Source of the DNA: CAYNWH01 sp964400885
GTDB lineage: Bacteria; Patescibacteriota; Patescibacteriia; CAIXNZ01
DNA: 12,038 nt
Assembly (NCBI GenBank): GCA_964400885.1
Contig: CAYNWH010000021.1
Span: forward strand, 1 to 12,038
Direction: 5' to 3'
This document shows, piece after piece, positions 6,019-11,949 of the stretch. The position numbers were made by a program, and so were the translations under genes. Under the pieces are notes generated by a model, which ran no database searches, was not told the origin of the DNA, and saw nothing but the letters and a program-made list of their open reading frames with translations. Numbering within the stretch: position 1 is the first letter of the stretch; each line of letters opens with the position of its first letter.

Positions 6019-8604
6019 ATGGAAAATTTAGTGATTCAATTAGGTTTTGTTGAGATAACTGGCCCCAGATTATTAATAATGGCAGGCTTGTTTTTGCTTA
6101 TTATAATTTTTGTTGTCATTATTTTGTATAGTTTATCTAAAAAAGTAACCAGGAAACTTTATAAAAATTTAACCAGCTTTAAGCAGTCTGTTTTATTAGT
6201 TTTAGTGCCTAAATATGAGGAGGTTGAGGGCGGCAGAGTTGAAGAAACTGAAACCCAGCAGCAATTGATGGAAAAAATTTCCGTGATGGAAGCATTTTTT
6301 TCCAATTTAGCAGGTTTAAAAGCGCAAAGAGGAGTTAAACATGAATTTATAGGCAGAACAGACCATTTATCATTTGAAATTGTTTTAAAAGACGGCCTTA
6401 TCCATTTTTATGTGGTAGTGCCGGAAAATTTAAAAAGTTTTATTGAGGATCAGATTACTGCTCAATTTCCTAATGCTCAGGTTGAAGAAGTTGAAGATTA
6501 TAATATTTTCAGTCCGCGAGGCTTCATTGTGGGAGCCATGCTGAAATTCAAAAAAGAGTATCTTTATCCTATAAAAACTTATAAAAAATTAGAAACCGAT
6601 TCTTTAAATGCTTTAACCAATGCTTTAAGCAAATTAGATAAAAATTCTGGTGCCGCTATCCAGATGGTAGCGCGGTCTTCTACGCCCGAATGGCATAAAT
6701 GGGGACAAAAGACAGCTTCAGCTGCTTATCAAGGCAAAAAAATAGGCGAGGCAATCAGTGAAGCAAGCGGCGGTTTTTCTTTTACCAAATTTATGAAAAT
6801 TTTTGAAGGCTGGGGAAGCACCAGTAAATCTCCGGAACAAATCCAATCGCAGCAGGAAAAACCATATCAGCTTTCAGCTTTAGAGCAGGAGATTGTCAAA
6901 GGCATTGAAGAAAAGGCAGCCAAGGGCGGTTTGGATGTTAATATCCGCATTGTAGTTTCAGCTGATAATGAGCCCAAAGCCCAGGCCTATTTGGATAACA
7001 TTCTTAATAGTTTTGCTCAATTTAATATTTATGAGTATGGCAATGCTTTTCAAAGATACCACCCTGGCAAGAAAAAATTAATCAGCGATTTCATTTTTAG
7101 AGAATTTGATGAAAAAGCCAAGATGATCATGAACACAGAAGAAATTACTTCAGTTTTTCATTTTCCTTTAGGTCATACGGAAACGCCTAACATTGTCTGG
7201 CTGCAGGCCCGAAAATCTGCGCCGCCGGCTATTTTGCCGACTGAAGGTTTGTTAGTTGGCTATAATGACTTTCGCAATATTTACCGGGAAATAAGATTGA
7301 CTGATGATGACCGGCGACGCCATGTTTATATTATTGGCCAAACAGGCACAGGTAAATCAGTTATTCAGATTAATATGGCTTTGCAGGATATTATTAATGG
7401 CAAGGGCATTTGTTTTATTGATCCTCATGGCGATGCGATTGATGAGCTTTTAACTTTTGTGCCCAAAGAAAGAGCCGAAGATGTGATTATTTTTGATCCT
7501 TCTGATACGGCGAGGCCAGTAGCGATTAATATGCTGGAATTTGATACGCCAGAACAAAAGACTTTTGTGATTAATGAAATGATGAATATTTTTGACAAGC
7601 TCTATGATTTAAAAGCAACAGGCGGACCTATGTTTGAACAATATATGAGAAATACCATGCTTTTAATGATGGAAGATCCAGAATCAGGCTCAACGCTGTT
7701 AGAAATTTCAAAAGTTTTGGCTGACGAAGAATTTAGGCGCTATAAACTTTCTAAAACCAAAACACAGGTAGTTAAAGATTTTTGGGAAAAGGAAGCAGAA
7801 AAAGCCGGCGGGGAAGCAGCTTTAGCTAATATGGTGCCTTATATTACTTCCAAACTGACGACTTTTATTGCCAATGATCTGATGCGGCCGATTGTGGCTC
7901 AGCAAAAAAGTTCTTTTAATTTTGCCAAGGCTATGAATGAACAAAAGATTATTTTGGTTAAATTAACCAAAGGCTTGATTGGCGATATTAATGCTAATTT
8001 GCTAGGCATGGTAATTATCGGCAAAATTTTAATGGCTGCTTTGGGCCGGGCCGCTATCCCAGCAGAAGAAAGAAAAGATTTTTATCTTTATGTTGATGAG
8101 TTTCAGAATTTTTTAACTGAAGGAGTTCAGGTAATCTTATCTGAAGCGCGTAAATACAAATTATCTTTAACGATTGCCCATCAGTTTGTTGGCCAGTTAA
8201 TAAAAAATAATGATACGCGTTTTAAGGATGCAATTTTCGGCAATGTGGGTACAAAGATCGCTTTTAGAGTAGGAGTGGAAGATGCGGAAATATTTGCCAA
8301 AGAATTTGCCCCGGTTTTTAATGAATATGACGTAATGAATGTGCCCAATCTTAATGGCTATATTAAGCCTTTGCTTAATGGTCAGGTTGTGCCGCCTTTT
8401 AGTTTTAAATTAATGCCTTTTGACTGGCGGCCAGCGCCTAATAAAGAATTAGCTCAAGCTATTAAAGAATTATCACGTTTGAAATATGGCAGAGATAGAA
8501 ATGTGGTTGAGGCTGAAATAATTGAGCGCTCAAAAATCGGCACCAGCCATAATTTTATCAATGAGGTTAAGGACGAATTTAGCGGTGAGGATATCTTCGC
8601 ATAA
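6019..8604 (+). CDS. Membrane-anchored TraD/HerA-like (type IV secretion coupling-type) ATPase
   Basis: 861 aa. One membrane helix at about 16-39 anchors a large cytoplasmic protein. Residues 40-420 form a family-specific N-terminal region that includes two alpha/beta stretches (KDGLIHFYVVVP near 125-136, and DVNIRIVVSADN near 304-315). The RecA-like motor follows: Walker A GQTGTGKS at 440-447, Walker B-like FIDPHGD at 466-472, a second acidic motif YVDEFQNF (D693, E694), and IAHQF at 719-723, as in the coupling-protein/HerA superfamily. Such hexameric ATPases move DNA or protein substrates across membranes. No other type IV secretion gene is in the window. The gene sits between two unknown proteins on one strand, probably as an operon. 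Its start has only a weak purine stretch (GAAGAAAAC). Transport is inferred from fold; the substrate is unknown. Confidence 0.88.
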   Translation: MENLVIQLGFVEITGPRLLIMAGLFLLIIIFVVIILYSLSKKVTRKLYKNLTSFKQSVLLVLVPKYEEVEGGRVEETETQQQLMEKISVMEAFFSNLAGLKAQRGVKHEFIGRTDHLSFEIVLKDGLIHFYVVVPENLKSFIEDQITAQFPNAQVEEVEDYNIFSPRGFIVGAMLKFKKEYLYPIKTYKKLETDSLNALTNALSKLDKNSGAAIQMVARSSTPEWHKWGQKTASAAYQGKKIGEAISEASGGFSFTKFMKIFEGWGSTSKSPEQIQSQQEKPYQLSALEQEIVKGIEEKAAKGGLDVNIRIVVSADNEPKAQAYLDNILNSFAQFNIYEYGNAFQRYHPGKKKLISDFIFREFDEKAKMIMNTEEITSVFHFPLGHTETPNIVWLQARKSAPPAILPTEGLLVGYNDFRNIYREIRLTDDDRRRHVYIIGQTGTGKSVIQINMALQDIINGKGICFIDPHGDAIDELLTFVPKERAEDVIIFDPSDTARPVAINMLEFDTPEQKTFVINEMMNIFDKLYDLKATGGPMFEQYMRNTMLLMMEDPESGSTLLEISKVLADEEFRRYKLSKTKTQVVKDFWEKEAEKAGGEAALANMVPYITSKLTTFIANDLMRPIVAQQKSSFNFAKAMNEQKIILVKLTKGLIGDINANLLGMVIIGKILMAALGRAAIPAEERKDFYLYVDEFQNFLTEGVQVILSEARKYKLSLTIAHQFVGQLIKNNDTRFKDAIFGNVGTKIAFRVGVEDAEIFAKEFAPVFNEYDVMNVPNLNGYIKPLLNGQVVPPFSFKLMPFDWRPAPNKELAQAIKELSRLKYGRDRNVVEAEIIERSKIGTSHNFINEVKDEFSGEDIFA

Positions 8605-8656
8605 TTAGCTCATTGTAAATATTTTTAAATCAAAAAAAATAAAAAAATAAAAACAT

Positions 8657-9235
8657 ATGAAAAACAAAAATCAAAATTCAATTAATATTTCAGCCAGTAA
8701 ATATCAGCTGATAAAAAATATTTTGACTAATATCCATGATAATCTTGGCAAGGTGATTGAAATTTTAGAGCAAGCGCCGGAAGAAACGGAAAATTTTGAT
8801 GAGGTTTTGGCTGGCATTAGCCATACTTTAAAGGAAACAGAAAAAGATTTGGCTGATATTGGACAGGAAAGAATTATTGAAGGTGTTTTTGACGGAGAAA
8901 AAATGATTGCCCATGACGGACAAGAATATACTGTTCCGGCTAATTATGCTTCCAAATCAAAATTAGTGGAAGGCGATATTTTGAAATTAACTATTGCTAA
9001 AAACGGCGATTTTAAGTATAAGCAAATCGGGCCGATTGAGAGAAAAAGGGTCGTGGGGCAGTTAATAGGCGATGAAGATGAGAATTTTTTTGTTGTCGCG
9101 GAAAAGAAAAAATGGAAAGTCTTGCCAGCGAGCGTAACTTATTTTAAAGGTTCTTTGGGCGATGAAGTTGTTATTTTGGTGCCTAAAGACGCGGTTAGTA
9201 AATGGGCGGCAGTGGAAAATATAGTGAAAAAATAA
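8657..9235 (+). CDS. Unknown protein: helical N-terminus plus two similar beta-rich modules
   Basis: 192 aa, soluble, no signal peptide. Residues 12-72 are helical and acidic (coiled-coil-like). Residues 73-113 and 132-176 look like two copies of one small beta module: each has a short loop rich in D/E/G, then a V-P or V-L-P step, a Tyr, a Ser-x-Leu stretch and a GD-hydrophobic strand (VEGDILKLTI and LGDEVVILVP). This duplication is my own reading. The product ends WAAVENIVKK. I recall similar sequences as conserved Patescibacteria hypotheticals, but no function can be assigned. The ATG at 8657 follows an A-rich stretch without a Shine-Dalgarno site, 52 bases after the ATPase stop. An intrinsic terminator lies 42 bases downstream, marking it as last in the cassette. 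Confidence 0.8.
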   Translation: MKNKNQNSINISASKYQLIKNILTNIHDNLGKVIEILEQAPEETENFDEVLAGISHTLKETEKDLADIGQERIIEGVFDGEKMIAHDGQEYTVPANYASKSKLVEGDILKLTIAKNGDFKYKQIGPIERKRVVGQLIGDEDENFFVVAEKKKWKVLPASVTYFKGSLGDEVVILVPKDAVSKWAAVENIVKK

Positions 9236-9246
9236 TTAGGCATTAG

Positions 9247-9274
9247 TAATTAGGCATTGGTTATTAGTTATTGG
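9247..9274. repeat. 28-bp dispersed intergenic repeat, copy 1
   Basis: Matches 11853-11880 at 26 of 28 positions, including an identical 15-base block GTTATTAGTTATTGG. Both copies are intergenic. The surrounding text (ATTAGGCATTAGTAATTAGG) is itself made of short near-repeats. Confidence 0.75.
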
Positions 9275-9276
9275 TT

Positions 9277-9308
9277 AAAATCCCGGGGAACTGGGATTTT
9301 TTGTTTTT
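9277..9308 (+). terminator. Intrinsic terminator after the ATPase cassette
   Basis: AAAATCCC (9277-9284) pairs with GGGATTTT (9293-9300) around an 8-base loop, and the stem runs into TTTTTTGTTTTTT. This is a classical Rho-independent signal for the plus-strand genes. Confidence 0.8.
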
Positions 9309-9515
9309 TATTATTTATTCTATTGTTCTTTTTGTAACCAAAAAGAACCAAAAAGTTTTTGGGGTGCCAAATTCGCTCGTGCAAATAAAGCCTCTAAAGC
9401 ATTGATTACGACGCTCAGTTGTCACCCCCAAACCCCCATCTATAGATTGACGTTTGGCTATGGGCATATAAAAAAAATAAAAATAATGATTAAGGATCAA
9501 TTTTATTTTAATGAC
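9309..9515. other. Noncoding region with inverted repeats (possible decayed repeat element)
   Basis: No convincing gene. GTTCTTTTTG (9325-9334) and CAAAAAGAAC (9339-9348) form a perfect 10-bp hairpin with loop TAAC. CCAAAAAGTTTTTGG (9348-9362) is a palindrome. TTTTGGGGTG near 9357-9366 faces CACCCCCAAA at 9423-9432 as imperfect arms of a longer stem. A 61-codon minus-strand frame crosses this region; its FWFFLVTKRT end is, to my memory, a recurring translation of this kind of noncoding repeat, so I do not call it a gene. Confidence 0.5.
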
Positions 9516-9544
9516 TTGATTTTCTCGCTCTGATGGCTTAAAAT
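9516..9544 (+). promoter_or_regulatory. Predicted sigma70-type promoter for dnaX
   Basis: TTGATT at 9516-9521 and TAAAAT at 9539-9544 are separated by 17 bases. Transcription from here would leave a leader of about 125 bases before the dnaX ATG. That leader contains GAGCTA (9582-9587) and TAGCTC (9645-9650), which could pair. Confidence 0.6.
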
Positions 9545-9678
9545 ATGGTTATATGATTTAGAAGATGTAGATGAGCGATAGGAGCTACAGGTGGAAAGGT
9601 GAAGAAGTGAAGATATTAAAAATACCTTTATGCTTATTCCCTTATAGCTCTTCTAGCCCATATTACCCCTATAAGTTT

Positions 9679-11352
9679 ATGAGTTTAGCAATTTATCGCA
9701 AATACAGGCCGCAAAAATGGGCTGATTTAACTAATCAGAACCATGTTAAGGTTACCCTGCAAAATGAAATAGCCTCAGGTAAGGTGGCGCATGCTTATCT
9801 TTTTACTGGTCCGCGGGGCATTGGCAAAACCACGACAGCTCGGCTATTGGCAAAGTCTTTAAATTGCGTAAATAGAAAAGAAGGCCAAAGCGAACCTTGC
9901 AATAAATGTGATTCTTGCCTGGAATTAGTTGGCGGCAATGATTTGGATATTTTGGAAATTGATGCAGCTTCTCATACTGGGGTTGATAATGTCAGGGAAA
10001 ATGTTATTGAAAGCGCGCGTTTTACTCCAGCCAAAAGAAAATATAAAGTTTTCATCATAGATGAAGTGCATATGCTTTCTATTTCCGCTTTTAATGCGCT
10101 TTTGAAAATTCTGGAAGAACCGCCGGCTCATGCGATTTTTATTTTGGCAACCACGGAAATCCATAAAGTGCCAGCCACGATTATTTCCCGCTGCCAGCGG
10201 TTTGATTTTAAAAAGATTAACAGTGAAGAATTGATTAAACGCTTAAACTGGCTTTGCCAGCAGGAAGGCATAAAAGTTGACAAAAAAGTTTTAGCTGATA
10301 TTGCTAGGGTAAGCGAGGGCAGTTTGCGTGATGCAGAAAGTCTGCTGGGCCAGGTTTTGTCTTTGGGCGAAAAAGAAATTGATCAGGAAACTGCCAGTTT
10401 AATTATTCCTAATTCTAATTACCAGCGGGTAGCTGAATTAGTTGATTATTTAGTTTATAAAAATATTGAGGCCAGTATTAGTCTGATTAATAAATTAGTG
10501 GAAGAGGGGATTGATTTAATCCAGTTTACTGATGAGCTGATTGAGTTTTTGCGCAAAATGCTTTTGAATAAGATTAGCAGCGGGCTTAAAGAGTTTTCTC
10601 TTGATCTGGATCAGGAGATGGAAAAAAATATTATCAGCTTATCGGCGAATTTTGAACTGAATGATTTAATAAAGCTTATTAACCTGTTTAGCGCTAAGAA
10701 GTTTGAAATAAAATCAGCTGTTATTCCGCAGCTGCCTTTGGAAATAGCAGTGATTGAATACTGTGGTGAGCATGATAAGGGATCTGGAAGCGGTGATAAT
10801 AGTCCGGGCAGTGGCAAGAGTAAAATCAAGCTGGCAAAAGAAAAAACAAATGAAAATAATAAAAGTGGTGATTCAAACACCACTTTAAAAAATGTTAATT
10901 TGGATCAAACAAAGCCGCTGCAAATTAGTTTATCAGAGATTAAAGATAAATGGCATGGTTTTTTAGTAAAATTGCAGGATAGCAATGCCTCTTTAGTTTT
11001 TATTTTAAAAGTCGCCGAGCCTTTAGAGCTGGCTGGCCGAGTTTTGAAAATCGGTTTTAAATACGAGTTTCATCGGCAAAGAGTTAATCAGGCAAAAGTT
11101 AAAGAATCTTTGGAAAATGTTATGGCGGAATTTTTCGGCGATAAAATAGTTATTGAGCCGATTTTACTGGATAAAGAGTATGAAAGCGATTTTATTAAAG
11201 AACAGACTCAGTCAGACGAAGTAGTTTTAGTTGATGAACTGCCTGCCTCGCTCGCCTCGCGAAGCGGGCAAGGCGGGCCAGCTGAAGCAGAAGGACAAAA
11301 AGAATTAATTGATCAGCTGGTTAAGACTTTTAATGGGAAAATTGTAGATTAG
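9679..11352 (+). CDS. dnaX: DNA polymerase III subunit gamma/tau (clamp loader)
   Basis: AAA+ subunit of the clamp loader that places the beta clamp on DNA. ATG 9679 (MSLAIYRKYRPQKW) matches the family start; the frame is open back to 9571, but that part is not conserved. Features by residue: Walker A GPRGIGKT 44-51; zinc Cys cluster C63, C74, C77, C80; Walker B FIIDEVH with D128-E129; sensor LATTE; arginine-finger motif SRC 170-172; lid domain to about 230; collar helices to about 370. A Gly/Ser/Lys/Asn linker (about 371-425) follows, then a tau-type C-terminal domain (LSEIKDKWHGFL... onward). It has 557 aa, near the usual size. The linker holds a -1 slippery sequence (10884-10893), and a GC-rich palindrome is translated near the C-terminus. 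No Shine-Dalgarno site is visible. Confidence 0.96.
   Translation: MSLAIYRKYRPQKWADLTNQNHVKVTLQNEIASGKVAHAYLFTGPRGIGKTTTARLLAKSLNCVNRKEGQSEPCNKCDSCLELVGGNDLDILEIDAASHTGVDNVRENVIESARFTPAKRKYKVFIIDEVHMLSISAFNALLKILEEPPAHAIFILATTEIHKVPATIISRCQRFDFKKINSEELIKRLNWLCQQEGIKVDKKVLADIARVSEGSLRDAESLLGQVLSLGEKEIDQETASLIIPNSNYQRVAELVDYLVYKNIEASISLINKLVEEGIDLIQFTDELIEFLRKMLLNKISSGLKEFSLDLDQEMEKNIISLSANFELNDLIKLINLFSAKKFEIKSAVIPQLPLEIAVIEYCGEHDKGSGSGDNSPGSGKSKIKLAKEKTNENNKSGDSNTTLKNVNLDQTKPLQISLSEIKDKWHGFLVKLQDSNASLVFILKVAEPLELAGRVLKIGFKYEFHRQRVNQAKVKESLENVMAEFFGDKIVIEPILLDKEYESDFIKEQTQSDEVVLVDELPASLASRSGQGGPAEAEGQKELIDQLVKTFNGKIVD
10862..10898 (+). promoter_or_regulatory. Candidate -1 programmed frameshift site in dnaX
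   Basis: In the reading frame the codons are ACT TTA AAA AAT, giving overlapping slippery heptamers T TTA AAA (10884-10890) and A AAA AAT (10887-10893). After a -1 slip the next codons are AAA TGT TAA, stopping at 10896-10898. The product would be about 406 aa, holding ATPase and collar domains only. A 9-bp hairpin, AAAGTGGTG/CACCACTTT (10862-10870 and 10878-10886), abuts the site on its 5' side; GTGGTG there weakly resembles a Shine-Dalgarno stimulator. Confidence 0.45.
11241..11278. repeat. GC-rich imperfect palindrome translated within dnaX
   Basis: A 38-base near-palindrome centred on TCGCGA (11257-11262): 19 base pairs, of which two are G-T wobbles and two mismatches. It codes for PASLASRSGQGG (about residues 522-533), a low-complexity stretch after the tau-type domain. 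Its GC-rich style differs sharply from the gene around it. Confidence 0.75.
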
Positions 11353-11374
11353 CATTTTAGCATTTTAGAGTTTT
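11351..11374. repeat. Tandem 8-mer repeat after dnaX
   Basis: AGCATTTT, AGCATTTT and AGAGTTTT are adjacent and overlap the dnaX stop region. The style is the same as other intergenic short repeats here. Confidence 0.6.
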
Positions 11375-11403
11375 AGATTATAGAATGCATTTTGAAATTA
11401 TAA

Positions 11404-11431
11404 ATCCCGCCCGAAATTAATCAGGCGGGAT
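11404..11431 (-). terminator. Probable intrinsic terminator of the minus-strand small gene
   Basis: ATCCCGCC (11404-11411) pairs with GGCGGGAT (11424-11431) around a 12-base loop. Read on the minus strand the stem is followed by TTATAATTTC, and it lies 19 bases after the small gene's stop. On the plus strand no T-run follows, so it serves dnaX less well. Confidence 0.6.
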
Positions 11432-11450
11432 GATGTGAAAAATCAAGGTG

Positions 11451-11768
11451 TTAGATGCCGGCGCCCACGGTCTGCTGGAGTTCGCGCTGGCGGGTGCGGC
11501 TGTTGGTGGCCTGTTGCCGGCGCTGTTCGAGGATCTGGCCGGCGATCTGGTGGCCGGAGAGCCTTTTGTCCACGATCATTTCGAGGTCGCGGCTGGAGGC
11601 TTGCTCCATCTGTTTGGGGGTCATGGCCATGCCTTTGGGCTTTTTGGCGTTGTTGCCCTTGGCCTTGGCCGCGGCCGCACGCTGGACGTAGAGCTGCTCG
11701 TTTTTGGCGCGTTGCTGCTCGGCCAGCTTTTTCTTTTTCGTTGCCTTGGCGTTCGGATTCTTGGCCAC
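11451..11768 (-). CDS. Small, very basic GC-rich protein of unknown function
   Basis: 105 aa with about 23 Lys/Arg against 8 Asp/Glu by hand count, rich in Gln, Ala and Asn. The N-terminus carries KATKKKKLAEQQRAKNEQ, the middle is an Ala/Lys/Asn stretch (AAAAKAKGNNAKKPKG), and residues 50-100 look helical (TPKQMEQASSRDLEMIVDKR, then QILEQRRQQ). No membrane segment or signal. The GTG start at 11768 is supported by AAGGAGG 8 bases upstream and a near-consensus promoter, so expression should be strong. Base composition is foreign to the window: 73% and 65% G+C in the samples 11461-11520 and 11641-11700, against 40% at 8401-8460. Charge suggests binding to nucleic acid or ribosomes; that is inference only. 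I do not recognise the family. Plus-strand frames over the same DNA are shadows of its GC-rich codons. Confidence 0.8.
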   Translation of the reverse strand: MAKNPNAKATKKKKLAEQQRAKNEQLYVQRAAAAKAKGNNAKKPKGMAMTPKQMEQASSRDLEMIVDKRLSGHQIAGQILEQRRQQATNSRTRQRELQQTVGAGI

Positions 11769-11776
11769 TGTTAAAT

Positions 11777-11783
11777 CCTCCTT
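11777..11783 (-). promoter_or_regulatory. Strong Shine-Dalgarno site deciding the GTG start
   Basis: Minus strand AAGGAGG, within AAAAAAGGAGG, 8 bases before GTG 11768. This site selects the GTG over other frames and is one of only two canonical ribosome binding sites in the window. Confidence 0.85.
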
Positions 11784-11813
11784 TTTTCCTTGATTTTTTT
11801 TAATGTATCTGGT

Positions 11814-11842
11814 AGTATATCATATAATTGAACTTTTGTCAA
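11814..11842 (-). promoter_or_regulatory. Near-consensus sigma70 promoter of the small basic protein gene
   Basis: On the minus strand: TTGACA (11842-11837), a 17-base spacer, then TATACT (11819-11814), preceded by TG one base upstream (extended -10). The predicted start is near 11807, giving a leader of about 40 bases. It is the best promoter in the window. Confidence 0.85.
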
Positions 11843-11852
11843 TATTGATTGG

Positions 11853-11880
11853 TAATTAGTCATTTGTTATTAGTTATTGG
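11853..11880. repeat. 28-bp dispersed intergenic repeat, copy 2
   Basis: Partner of 9247-9274 (26 of 28 identical). It lies just upstream of the small gene's promoter, between it and the tRNA. Confidence 0.75.
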
Positions 11881-11916
11881 GGATTGGAGATTAATAATTT
11901 ACCTTTCACTAATAAA

Positions 11917-11940
11917 CCAATATACTAATATACCAATAAA
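11917..11940. repeat. Tandem 8-mer A/T repeat before the tRNA
   Basis: CCAATATA, CTAATATA and CCAATAAA are adjacent, 10 bases before the tRNA starts. They could overlap its promoter. Confidence 0.55.
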
Positions 11941-11949
11941 TCAAATTCT

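Noticed and set aside
9315..9500. 61-codon minus-strand frame
   Set aside because: No ribosome site; it runs through hairpin repeats and looks like a translation of a noncoding repeat.
9571..9678. Upstream ATG for dnaX
   Set aside because: The 36 extra residues are not like any DnaX N-terminus; MSLAIYRKYRP at 9679 is the family start.
9545..9678. Possible SRP (4.5S) RNA upstream of dnaX
   Set aside because: The gene neighbourhood made me look, but the conserved GGAAGCAG-type core of SRP RNA is absent.
10840..10848. A6C run (GAAAAAACA) in dnaX as a slippery site
   Set aside because: The phase is wrong: zero-frame codons are GAA AAA ACA, not A AAA AAC.
10611..10883. Minus-strand frame opposite dnaX
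   Set aside because: Shadow of the linker-coding sequence; no start signal.
11435..11803. Plus-strand frames over the GC-rich gene
   Set aside because: They arise from GC-rich codons of the minus-strand gene, which alone has a promoter, ribosome site and terminator.
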